NCBI GenBank assembly: GCA_013203805.1
Contig: JABMPH010000045.1
Coordinates: 1 to 34,705, forward strand
Origin: Bacteroidota bacterium
GTDB taxonomy: Bacteria; Bacteroidota; Bacteroidia; Bacteroidales; F082
Reading direction: 5' to 3'
DNA length: 34,705 bases
Part shown: positions 14,430 through 22,409 of the stretch, piece by piece
Position numbering within the stretch: position 1 is the stretch's first letter
Layout of the letters: each line of letters starts with the position of its first letter
Program-made: the position numbers and the translations under genes
Notes under the pieces: model-generated
What the model was told of the DNA's origin: nothing
What the model saw: the letters and a program-made list of their open reading frames with translations, nothing else
Database searches by the model: none

Positions 14430-17114
14430 ATGCCAATTAGAAAGCTGGATAGCATTTTTCGCCCAAACAGAATTGCCCTTATTGGGGTATCAAACGATCC
14501 GAATAGTGTAGGGGGAATGACATTAAAAAACCTTGTTGGTGGCGGGTTTAATGGAGTTGTTTATCCTGTAAACCCAAAACGAGAGGCAGTTATGGGCATC
14601 CCATGTTATCCAAATGTAGCTAGCCTTCCTAAAACTCCGGATCTTGCAGTTATAATGACTCCTGCCGAACAGGTTCCAGATATTATTGATGAATGTGGTA
14701 ACGCTGGAATTAACGGTATAATAATAATGTCAGCAGGTTTTAAAGAATCGGGTGAAGAAGGGAAGATACTTGAGCAAAGGGTGAAGGATTGTATTAATAA
14801 ATACCCTGACATGAGAGCAATAGGACCTAACTGTCTTGGAATAATTGCTCCAAGAAATAAGCTTAATGTTAGTTTCGCAAATGGAATGCCAAAAAAGGGA
14901 AAAGTAGCATTCATTTCACAATCAGGTGCACTTGGTGCTTCTATGCTTGATTGGGCTAACGAAGCTAAAATCGGGTTTTCTTATTTCATTTCAATTGGTA
15001 ACTCCGTTGATGTTACATTCGGCGATTTAATAGATTATCTGGGTCAGGATACTAATACAAAATCAATAATACTATATGTTGAATCCTTAACCGATGCCCG
15101 ATCGTTTATGTCGGCAGCCCGTGCTTTTGCTCGTAAGAAACCAATAATTGTATATAAATCAGGGCGATTTCCAGAATCTGCCGCAGCAGCAGCTTCCCAT
15201 ACGGGTGCGCTTGCATCAGAAGATGCCATTTATGATGCGGTATTTAGAAGAGCTGGTATGGCCCGAGTTTATGATATTGGTAATATTTTTGATTTTGCAG
15301 ATCTTGTTGGCAGAAAGCGGATGCCTAAAGGCACAGGGTTAGCGATTGTTACAAATGCTGGCGGCCCCGGTGTTATGGCAACGGATACCCTAATATCCCT
15401 TGGTGGTAAACTTGTAAAACTATCAGAAACCACTATGGGTAAACTTAATGAATTGCTGCCATCATATTGGTCGCATGGAAATCCGGTTGATGTATTGGGA
15501 GACGCTTCCCCTGCCAGAATTTCAAGTGCCACAAGCATTGTTCTTGAAGATGAAAATGTTGATGCCGTATTAGTTATTCTTACACCACAGGCCATGACCA
15601 ACCCAACAGCAACAGCCCAGGCAATTGTTGATATTTCGGGTAATACATCTAAATTTATTATGGCTGCATGGCTGGGCGGAACCAGTATGCGTGCAGGTTT
15701 AGAGATACTGAATAATGCAGAAATTGCTGCTTATGCAACACCGGGACAAGCTATGCGTACGTTCATGACAATGACAAGGTATATTAATAACCTTGAACTG
15801 CTATTTGAAACCCCAAAGGATGTCCCTGTTTCATTTAATTACAATCGCGCCAGTTTGCGAAAAAAATATACAGAAGGAATTTTTACCAAATCGAAGGTGC
15901 TTTCAGAAGATGATTCAAAACAGCTGATAAATGATTATGGAATAGCAACAACACATCCCGAATTAGCATTAAATGAAGATCAGGCAGTTGAAATAGCAAA
16001 GAAAAAAGGTTACCCTGTTGTGCTAAAGATAAGTTCTCCCGACATTTCTCATAAATTCGATGTTGGTGGCGTGTCGTTAAATCTTGAAAATGAATCAATA
16101 GTTAGGGCAAACTATAAAAATATGTTGGAAACAGTATCAGCAAAAGTGCCCAATGCAAAGATTGAAGGGATTACCGTTCAAAAAATGATCGACACTTCTG
16201 ATGATGTTGAAATGATCCTCGGTATTAAGAAAGACAAATTGTTTGGTACGGTATTGCTTGCGGGAATGGGAGGAACCAGTGCCGAACTTTTCAATGATAA
16301 ACGACTTGAATTTCCCCCTTTAAACGAGCAGCTTGCTCGTCAAATGATTGAATCATTGAAAATGTATCCGCTACTTGAAGGATACAGGGGAAGTAAACCA
16401 AAAAACATCGATAAGTTAATAGAGGTACTGATCAGGCTTTCATATCTTGCAGCTGATTATCCTGAAATTGAAGAGCTTGATATTAATCCTCTAATTGTAA
16501 CTCATGATGATGTTATCGCATTGGATGCCCGGATAGTAATCGATCAGAATATGATTGGACATGATAATCCGGATTATTCACATCTGATACTGCGTCCATA
16601 TCCCGAAAGGATAAGGAAAAAAGCAAAATTACGAGATGGTACTGATGTATTATTGCGTCCAATAAAACCAGAGGATGAAGCACTTTGGCTTGAGATGTTG
16701 GCCAGTTGCTCCAAAGAATCAATCTATCATAGATTTAGATATGATTTTCATTTTAATTCGCATGAAGTTGCAACACAATTTTGTTATATCGACTATGACC
16801 GAGAAATGGGAATAGTAGCTGAAATTGATTTCGAAGGAAGGAAACGTTTAATAGGTGTTGGTAGACTAATTGCAGATCCCGATGTAGTATCTGCTGAATA
16901 TGCGGTTCTTGTTCCTGATGATTGGCAACACAATGAGTTAGGATATATATTAACTCAGTTTTGTGTTGAAATAGCTGCAAATGTTGGTATTAAAATGCTC
17001 TCAGCCGAAACAACTTCGGATAATAAGGCTATGATATCTGTTTTTAGAAAACTTGACTTCAAAGTTCATTTCAATGACGATACCACAGTAACCGTATTTA
17101 AAGATATGGTATAG
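14430..17114 (+). CDS. ADP-forming acyl-CoA (acetyl-CoA) synthetase fused to a C-terminal GNAT acetyltransferase (Pat-like)
   Basis: This is an 894-residue multidomain protein. Domain order is: CoA-binding Rossmann domain (about 8-135, IFRPNRIALIGVSNDPNSVGG), succinyl-CoA-ligase-like domains (about 150-460), ATP-grasp domain (about 480-705) and GNAT domain (about 738-894). This is the architecture of the protein lysine acetyltransferase Pat/PatZ. Those enzymes acetylate Acs, and their synthetase part is regarded as catalytically dead. Here the synthetase histidines are kept: His257 in AAASHTGALA, the phospho-histidine of ADP-forming synthetases, and His541 in SPDISHKFDVGGV of the ATP-grasp part. 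It may therefore still make ATP from acetyl-CoA or the reverse. In the GNAT domain the acetyl-CoA loop reads DWQHNELGY, with Glu where a glycine of QxxGxG is usual. It may be a bifunctional enzyme or one with a weakened transferase. It lies between the acs/carrier pair and the dehydrogenase-ackA pair. Confidence 0.92.
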   Translation: MPIRKLDSIFRPNRIALIGVSNDPNSVGGMTLKNLVGGGFNGVVYPVNPKREAVMGIPCYPNVASLPKTPDLAVIMTPAEQVPDIIDECGNAGINGIIIMSAGFKESGEEGKILEQRVKDCINKYPDMRAIGPNCLGIIAPRNKLNVSFANGMPKKGKVAFISQSGALGASMLDWANEAKIGFSYFISIGNSVDVTFGDLIDYLGQDTNTKSIILYVESLTDARSFMSAARAFARKKPIIVYKSGRFPESAAAAASHTGALASEDAIYDAVFRRAGMARVYDIGNIFDFADLVGRKRMPKGTGLAIVTNAGGPGVMATDTLISLGGKLVKLSETTMGKLNELLPSYWSHGNPVDVLGDASPARISSATSIVLEDENVDAVLVILTPQAMTNPTATAQAIVDISGNTSKFIMAAWLGGTSMRAGLEILNNAEIAAYATPGQAMRTFMTMTRYINNLELLFETPKDVPVSFNYNRASLRKKYTEGIFTKSKVLSEDDSKQLINDYGIATTHPELALNEDQAVEIAKKKGYPVVLKISSPDISHKFDVGGVSLNLENESIVRANYKNMLETVSAKVPNAKIEGITVQKMIDTSDDVEMILGIKKDKLFGTVLLAGMGGTSAELFNDKRLEFPPLNEQLARQMIESLKMYPLLEGYRGSKPKNIDKLIEVLIRLSYLAADYPEIEELDINPLIVTHDDVIALDARIVIDQNMIGHDNPDYSHLILRPYPERIRKKAKLRDGTDVLLRPIKPEDEALWLEMLASCSKESIYHRFRYDFHFNSHEVATQFCYIDYDREMGIVAEIDFEGRKRLIGVGRLIADPDVVSAEYAVLVPDDWQHNELGYILTQFCVEIAANVGIKMLSAETTSDNKAMISVFRKLDFKVHFNDDTTVTVFKDMV

Positions 17115-17154
17115 ATTTTTTTTGTTGAAGGAAGTATTACAATTGCACATTATT

Positions 17155-17325
17155 ATTGGTTCTTTTTTCTTGTAGATTTTTCCATGATTATGGTATAAAA
17201 AACCAATTGTATACTACTAACAAATAGAGACTAAAATCGTGGTGATATTTTCTAAGTTACCTATGGAAAATGAACCGAATGTATCACAAAAATGTTAGTA
17301 GTTATCCTAAAGAGAAGTATCTTTG
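17155..17325 (+). promoter_or_regulatory. Structured upstream region and promoter of the dehydrogenase-ackA operon
   Basis: TTAG (17295-17298), 19 bases, then TATCTTTG (17318-17325) gives an exact -7 box with a fair -33 partner and a leader of about 75 bases. Upstream are several inverted repeats: ATTGG/CCAAT with T/A tracts (17155-17168, 17197-17207), ACTACTAACA/TGTTAGTAGT perfect over 10 bp (17213-17222, 17293-17302), and GTGATATTTTC (17242-17252) facing GAAAA plus TATCAC (17266-17287). The second arm of the 10-bp repeat covers the -33 element. Confidence 0.5.
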
Positions 17326-17405
17326 CATCCTCAAAAAAACGAGATTAATAGTAGGCTGAAGAAGATATTCAGTATTCAATAATAAAAAATAATAAACGTA
17401 TAATA

Positions 17406-18365
17406 ATGAGTCAGTTAACAGAATTTGGTCTTGGTGACAAGTTAAAGGTTAAGGGTAAAATACATGCAGTGGGAGTTGTGGGTTGTGGTTCGGTTGGACA
17501 AGGCATTACACTTCTTGTTGCTAGATTTGGAATAGATGTTGTCTTTATTGATACAACAGAAGATCGGATCAAAGAAATCTATAGTGATCTGGAAGCACAG
17601 CTAGATGATGAAATAAACCATTGGGGAATGACATCTTCGGAAAAACGTTTAGTGCTGTCGCGTATTGTTGGCTCTACCGATTTTAATGATCTTAAGAATT
17701 GTGATATTGTTATAGAAGCCATTAGCTCCAGAAAAAAAGGAACTATGATTGAGCTGCGACAAGATATATTTAGCAAGATTGAGGCAGTTGTTAGAGAAGA
17801 TGCAATTATTTCATCTAACATTAGCACTTTAATGATTTCCGATCTGGCTAAAGTTCTTAAAAACCCAGGACGTGCAGTGGGAATGCATTTTATTGAGCCA
17901 ATCGATAAAACCACTATTGTGGAAGTGGTTAATGGTGTTAAATCTACAGAAATAGCTCATGAAAAAGTTATGAGATTTTGCCAGATGATTGGAAGAAAGG
18001 GTATTTGTATTCATGAATCACCTGGTAACATTAGTACCAGAATGATTATACCGGTTATTAATGAAGCATGTGAAATATTAATGGAAGGAGTAGCTTCGGT
18101 TTATGATATCGATCTTACAATGCGCGAAACCTTTGGTCATAATGTTGGACCATTCGAGCTAGCCGATAAAATTGGCTTAGACAAAGTATTAAAATTTATG
18201 GAAAATCTTTATTCCGAATTTGGAGAAAGTAAGTATAAAGCTTCTCCTGTTATTAAAAGACTTGTAAGGGCAAATTACTTGGGAAGATCAGTGGGGAGAG
18301 GTTTTTACAATTACGAAAATGAAAAGCCGGTAAGTAATACAATAACATGTGCAATAATAAAGTAG
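17406..18365 (+). CDS. 3-hydroxyacyl-CoA dehydrogenase-like protein (divergent)
   Basis: This is a 319-residue NAD-dependent dehydrogenase of the 3HCDH family. The N-terminal Rossmann motif is VGVVGCGSVGQGI (22-34). Catalytic-region motifs are SSNISTLMI (136-144), MHFIEPIDKTTIVEVV (160-175) with His161 and Glu173, and the C-terminal helical domain with GPFELADKIGLD and SVGRGFYNYE. The conserved Asn of the GF(I/V)VNR motif appears as Thr211 in GNISTRM, so the usual active-site set is incomplete. An N-terminal extension of about 18 residues precedes the Rossmann fold. The stop lies 4 bases before ackA, so the two are co-transcribed. The true substrate may be a hydroxyacyl-CoA of short chain, such as 3-hydroxybutyryl-CoA, or something else. 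No thiolase or crotonase is nearby to confirm a beta-oxidation or butyrate role. Confidence 0.82.
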   Translation: MSQLTEFGLGDKLKVKGKIHAVGVVGCGSVGQGITLLVARFGIDVVFIDTTEDRIKEIYSDLEAQLDDEINHWGMTSSEKRLVLSRIVGSTDFNDLKNCDIVIEAISSRKKGTMIELRQDIFSKIEAVVREDAIISSNISTLMISDLAKVLKNPGRAVGMHFIEPIDKTTIVEVVNGVKSTEIAHEKVMRFCQMIGRKGICIHESPGNISTRMIIPVINEACEILMEGVASVYDIDLTMRETFGHNVGPFELADKIGLDKVLKFMENLYSEFGESKYKASPVIKRLVRANYLGRSVGRGFYNYENEKPVSNTITCAIIK

Positions 18366-18369
18366 ATAT

Positions 18370-19563
18370 ATGAAAATCATTGTTTTAAATTGTGGAAGTT
18401 CATCAATAAAATATCAACTTTTTGATATGCCATCAAGCAGAGTAATTGCTAAAGGTTTGGTTGATAAGATTGGGTTAAAAGGAAGTTTAATAAAACACAA
18501 GCGAGAAGGACATGATGCTCTGGTACTCGAAGGCGAAATTCTTGATCACCAGCAAGGTATTGAGTATCTGTTAGGTATTATGACGAGCGAAAAATATGGC
18601 AGCATCAAAAACATCGAGGAGATAAATGCAGTTGGCCATAGGGTTGTTCATGGTGGTGAAGAGTTTAGTGGCAGCGTTTTAATTAACGGTGATGTTATTA
18701 AAGCTTTGGAAAAATCATCCGACCTTGCACCTTTGCATAATCCACCTAACTTAAATGGTATCTATGCAATGCAACAATTACTTCCAAATGTTGAACAGGT
18801 AGGTGTTTTTGATACCGCATTTCATCAAACAATGCCTGAGCATTCGTATTTGTACGCAATCCCATATGTGCTTTACGAAAAGTATAAAATTCGCCGCTAT
18901 GGATTTCATGGAACAAGCCATAAATATGTAAGTGCACGTGCTTGTGAAATACTGGGTGTTGATATCTCGACTCAAAAAATCATTACATGTCACCTTGGGA
19001 ATGGTTCCTCGGTTGCTGCTATCTTAAATGGCAAATCGGTTGACACATCAATGGGAATGACACCAACAGAAGGTCTCATTATGGGTACTCGTACCGGTGA
19101 CCTCGATCCTGGCGCATTATTGTATATGGCTAGTAAGGAAGATACCAGTATTCATTATACAAGTACATTGATTAATAAATTTTCTGGACTGTTAGGAATA
19201 TCGGGTGTTTCATCTGATATGCGAGATCTTGAAATAGCTGCTGAACAGGGAAATAAAAGAGCTGCGTTAGCTCTTAAGATGTTTGCCTATAGAGTTAAAA
19301 AATATATTGGTTCATATGCTGCTGCACTTGGTGGTGTTGATGTGATCGTTTTTACTGGCGGTATAGGTGAAAGAGATCCTGAAACACGGAAAAGAATACT
19401 CACAGGATTGGAATTTATGGGTGTTACTACCGATCCAACTAATGCCAATATCAAAGGCGAAGAATTGATACTTTCAGCGAAGGATTCAAAAGTTAAAGTA
19501 CTGGTTGTGCCAACTGATGAAGAATTAATGATCGCAAAAGATACATACAATATTGTATCCTAA
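18370..19563 (+). CDS. ackA: Acetate kinase
   Basis: This is a 397-residue cytoplasmic enzyme interconverting acetate plus ATP with acetyl-phosphate. Family motifs are all present: MKIIVLNCGSSSIKYQLFDM at the start, GHRVVHGGEEF, HNPPNLNGI, FDTAFHQTMPEHSYLYAIPY, RRYGFHGTSHKYV, CHLGNGSSVAA, GLIMGTRTGDLDPG and FTGGIGERD. It follows the dehydrogenase gene after 4 bases. The usual partner pta (phosphotransacetylase) is not adjacent on either side. It converges on adk with 123 bases between stops. Confidence 0.97.
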   Translation: MKIIVLNCGSSSIKYQLFDMPSSRVIAKGLVDKIGLKGSLIKHKREGHDALVLEGEILDHQQGIEYLLGIMTSEKYGSIKNIEEINAVGHRVVHGGEEFSGSVLINGDVIKALEKSSDLAPLHNPPNLNGIYAMQQLLPNVEQVGVFDTAFHQTMPEHSYLYAIPYVLYEKYKIRRYGFHGTSHKYVSARACEILGVDISTQKIITCHLGNGSSVAAILNGKSVDTSMGMTPTEGLIMGTRTGDLDPGALLYMASKEDTSIHYTSTLINKFSGLLGISGVSSDMRDLEIAAEQGNKRAALALKMFAYRVKKYIGSYAAALGGVDVIVFTGGIGERDPETRKRILTGLEFMGVTTDPTNANIKGEELILSAKDSKVKVLVVPTDEELMIAKDTYNIVS

Positions 19564-19633
19564 TTTATTTTCAATTTACACGTTAATACTCTGCAACCTG
19601 TCAGGCTGGTTTAATTGCATTTACTTTCAATAA

Positions 19634-19680
19634 ATCTCAAAATATTTATGATATTCTTCGCCATTCTCAGAATGACAAAC
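19634..19680. repeat. Possible copy of a dispersed intergenic repeat (ATTCTTC...CAGAATGACA)
   Basis: The ackA-adk gap contains ATATTCTTCGCCATTCTCAG followed by AATGACA. The same start and end words occur at about 32509-32545. The core ATTCTCAGAAT is palindromic. No strong terminator with a T-run was recognised between these convergent genes. Confidence 0.4.
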
Positions 19681-19686
19681 AATTAA

Positions 19687-20265
19687 CTACGCAACCTCTT
19701 TACTGTCAACAATTTTGCTTATTTGACAAAAAATATCATCAATTCCGCAATCACCATCTACTTCTACGTATTTTCCTTGCTTACGGTAAAAGTCGATTAA
19801 CGGACAGGTTTGTTCTTTGTAAACTCTAAGCCTATTTTTAATAACATCTTCAGTATCATCTTTTCTGCCTTCTATTTTTGCACGGTTGAGTAGCCTTTCA
19901 ACTACCTTTTCATCATGTATGCATAGCGATACCACCATTGAAATTGCCTGATTATCCTTTGCAAGAATTTTATCAAGATCGATAGCTTGATCAATGGTTC
20001 GTGGAAATCCATCAAAAATAAATCCACTTGACGAACGATTCTGTGCTAAAGCTGATTCAAGTATTTTGATAATAAGTTCATATGGAACAAGTTCTCCTTT
20101 TTCAACAATGCTGCTAAGCTGTAGGCCAAAATCAGACCCGGATTTAATTTCTTTTCTGATTACATCTCCTGTGGACAGATGCACAAGATTGTACTTTTTA
20201 GTAAGCCTGGCCGACTGTGTGCCTTTGCCACATCCGGGAGGGCCAAATATTACAATATTAAGCAT
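19687..20265 (-). CDS. adk: Adenylate kinase
   Basis: This is a 192-residue nucleotide kinase (ATP + AMP to 2 ADP). P-loop GPPGCGKGT is at 8-16, AMP-binding LSTGDVIRKEI follows, then ELVPYELI, FIFDGFPRT and the LID-region RAKIEGRKDDTEDVIKNRLRVY. The LID is the short form without zinc cysteines, which is common for 190-residue adenylate kinases. It is transcribed alone, divergently from the DUF4271-hemD pair. The start MLNIVIFGPPG is typical. A related UMP/CMP kinase specificity is unlikely given the motifs. Confidence 0.94.
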   Translation of the reverse strand: MLNIVIFGPPGCGKGTQSARLTKKYNLVHLSTGDVIRKEIKSGSDFGLQLSSIVEKGELVPYELIIKILESALAQNRSSSGFIFDGFPRTIDQAIDLDKILAKDNQAISMVVSLCIHDEKVVERLLNRAKIEGRKDDTEDVIKNRLRVYKEQTCPLIDFYRKQGKYVEVDGDCGIDDIFCQISKIVDSKEVA

Positions 20266-20438
20266 AAAATTAACTGTTTTAATGAATTAGAATGCACTAT
20301 ATTTATTGGTCAATTTATTCAATATTTGTAATTCTTAGTTAGTTGTTTCTTGAACAGGAAGTGTTTTATATAGTTTTTTAGAAATTTGAGTACGTATATT
20401 AATTCAACAGAAAACTCAGAGAATCATTATTTAATCCC

Positions 20439-20470
20439 CAAATATAGTCAAAAATTTGGTTTGTTGTTAA
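20439..20470 (-). promoter_or_regulatory. Candidate adk promoter
   Basis: On the minus strand TATATTTG (complement of 20439-20446) matches TAnnTTTG. TTA (complement of 20468-20470) lies 21 bases upstream as a weak -33 element. Confidence 0.45.
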
Positions 20471-20516
20471 TCGATTAACAGAAAAAAACTTATTACTTAT
20501 ATATTTCAAAAACTAG

Positions 20517-20546
20517 TTTGAAGTAACAAGCTAATTTTTACTTTTG
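20517..20546 (+). promoter_or_regulatory. Promoter of the DUF4271-hemD pair
   Basis: TTTG (20517-20520), 18 bases, then TACTTTTG (20539-20546) is the best full match to the Bacteroidota promoter consensus in the window. The ATG at 20577 follows after a leader of about 25 bases. Confidence 0.7.
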
Positions 20547-20576
20547 CACATGCAGAATGTGTGATATAATTGAATT

Positions 20577-21392
20577 ATGAATGATAGTTTACTAAACTAC
20601 TTTAATGTTGTTGGAGTTAATGATACTTTCTTGGTAAACCATGATTCAATTATTTGTGATTCTATAACACAGCCAATAATGATCGACTTTTTGCAAATGA
20701 AGTCATCAAACATAGTTCCGGTTGTTCTTACTATAGATCCCATAATAGATATCATAACTTATTCCTTAATAATACTGTTAGGCCTTATTGCCATTATTTG
20801 GCATTTTATGCCCGATCGTTTTTCAATGATTTTTTCATTGAAGCTGGAGAATCAACTATCACGATCAGGTGGGGATGCCAATATTAAAGTTCCGGGCACA
20901 TTAATAACTGGGGTTTTTTGGTTAAATTTTATTGTTTCTGCCGGAATTTTCATTTTAATTCTATTACAGAATTATTATCCAGATGGTATAGTCGGATTGT
21001 CATCCTTTGAAATTCTAGGTTATATATATTTAGCCACAGGGTCATTGTTATTATACAGGATAATCGTTATTTATAGTACATCTATTATTTTTCAGACTCA
21101 AAAAATGAGGAAGCAACAGGTTGTCACCAGTAGGAATATTTTTTTTATTACAGGTGTAATTTTAGTTCCTGTTATATTGTTAATATTGTACATAAAGGGT
21201 AGTATAATAATGTATTTAGCTCTTCTTGCCATAGCCTTTTTGCAAGTTGTCAGGTTGATGAAAATTATGATAATTGGAAAATCAAACACGATGTTTTCAA
21301 CATTACATATTATTTTGTACCTTTGCACGCTCGAAATAGTACCTATTTTGGTGCTGATTAGAATGATAAGTAACAGTTCTGGAGTGGTGTAG
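20577..21392 (+). CDS. DUF4271-family membrane protein
   Basis: This 271-residue protein has a non-hydrophobic N-terminus of about 55 residues and then six likely membrane helices: IDIITYSLIILLGLIAIIW, GVFWLNFIVSAGIFILILL, LGYIYLATGSLLLYRIIVI, IFFITGVILVPVILLILYI, IIMYLALLAIAFLQVVRL and HIILYLCTLEIVPILVLI. Size, topology and its place directly before hemD match the DUF4271 family of Bacteroidota. I assign it on that basis rather than on a diagnostic motif. Function is unknown. The constant pairing with uroporphyrinogen-III synthase suggests a role near haem synthesis or simply a conserved operon. A gap of 53 bases separates it from hemD. Confidence 0.72.
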   Translation: MNDSLLNYFNVVGVNDTFLVNHDSIICDSITQPIMIDFLQMKSSNIVPVVLTIDPIIDIITYSLIILLGLIAIIWHFMPDRFSMIFSLKLENQLSRSGGDANIKVPGTLITGVFWLNFIVSAGIFILILLQNYYPDGIVGLSSFEILGYIYLATGSLLLYRIIVIYSTSIIFQTQKMRKQQVVTSRNIFFITGVILVPVILLILYIKGSIIMYLALLAIAFLQVVRLMKIMIIGKSNTMFSTLHIILYLCTLEIVPILVLIRMISNSSGVV

Positions 21393-21445
21393 TTGATGGT
21401 AGTTCCCTCATTCATATCACATAAAGAAAAAAAACAACTTGAGCA

Positions 21446-22216
21446 TTGAAGGTAAAAAATATATTAGTTTCCCAACCACAACCTCCTGACATGGAAAAAT
21501 CACCCTATGGTGAGCTATGTAGGAAGTTTAATGTGAATATAGACTTTCACAAGTTTATTACTATTGAAGGCATAAGTGCACAGGAGTTTAGAAAGGCAAA
21601 AGGAAGCTTTAATGGACATACTGCTGTAATATTGACGAGCCGTCATGCCGTTGACCATTTTTTTAGAATGGCTAAGGAAATGAGATTTGAAATACCTGAT
21701 TCACTAAAGTATTTCTGTATATCCGAATCAACTGCTTATTATCTACAAAAATATGTTCAGTATAGAAAGCGTAAGATTTTTTATGGTAAGCAAAATTTTG
21801 CAGATTTAATAGATGTGATTAAAAAACACAACGAAGAAATTTTTTTGGTACCTTCATCGGATATACATAAACAAACCATGTTTGAGTTGTTGGATTCAAA
21901 CAAGATTAATTACTCCAATGCAGTTATTTACCGTACTGTTGCCAGTGATTTGTCGGCTGTAGAAATAAGTAAATACGATTTGGTAATTTTCTTTAGTCCT
22001 GCCGGTATTAAATCGCTTCAAAATAACTTTCCGAATTATGAGCAAAAAGATAAGTTGATCGCTGCATTTGGCCCTACCACAGCCAACGCCGTTAAAGAAG
22101 CTGGTTTTAAGCTTAGTATTCCTGCACCAACTCAATCGGCACCATCAATGACCATGGCAATTGATGAGTTTTTAACCAAGGAGGTTAAAGATCGTAGGAG
22201 AAATGGACGGAAATAA
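21446..22216 (+). CDS. hemD: Uroporphyrinogen-III synthase
   Basis: This is a 256-residue enzyme that closes hydroxymethylbilane to uroporphyrinogen III in haem and sirohaem synthesis. HemD sequences diverge strongly. The call rests on the opening ILVSQPQPPDMEKSPYGEL typical of Bacteroidota HemD, the two-lobed alternation, TAVILTSRHAVDHFF, FLVPSSD, the DLVIFFSPAGIKSL segment and the AAFGPTTANAVKEAGFKLSIPAPTQSAPSM end. Translation must begin at TTG 21446: an in-frame TGA lies at 21440-21442, and the first ATG would remove 15 conserved residues. The last residues are very basic (KDRRRNGRK). It is probably co-transcribed with the DUF4271 gene. Confidence 0.88.
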   Translation: MKVKNILVSQPQPPDMEKSPYGELCRKFNVNIDFHKFITIEGISAQEFRKAKGSFNGHTAVILTSRHAVDHFFRMAKEMRFEIPDSLKYFCISESTAYYLQKYVQYRKRKIFYGKQNFADLIDVIKKHNEEIFLVPSSDIHKQTMFELLDSNKINYSNAVIYRTVASDLSAVEISKYDLVIFFSPAGIKSLQNNFPNYEQKDKLIAAFGPTTANAVKEAGFKLSIPAPTQSAPSMTMAIDEFLTKEVKDRRRNGRK

Positions 22217-22409
22217 TCTGGATAAAGTTATTTCAATTTACAATCCTAGCTGTTCCTTGGAAAGCAAATACAAATAAGAAAACTACAACCAAGAATTTGT
22301 GTTTGGGTTTTGGGATATATGCAAATAGGTAGCACCCCTTAGGCATCTGAACGGTAATATTTATTTTTTGCTATTTGGACTTTAGTTACAAATACTCTTC
22401 CAAATCAAT

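Larger units (their letters stand above)
20266..20576. other. 311-bp divergent promoter region between adk and the DUF4271 gene
   Basis: No gene is seen. It is AT-rich and carries two good promoters back to back: a minus-strand one (20439-20470) for adk with a leader of about 170 bases, and a plus-strand one (20517-20546) for the DUF4271-hemD pair. Confidence 0.65.

Noticed and set aside
14606-16980. Several long antisense frames opposite the synthetase-GNAT gene
   Set aside because: The sense frame is intact with all family motifs; the antisense frames have no motifs or start signals of their own.
22217-22409. Possible small RNA in the hemD-dtd gap
   Set aside because: Only a 7-bp CAAATAG/CTATTTG pair separated by about 45 bases was seen, with no promoter or terminator pattern.
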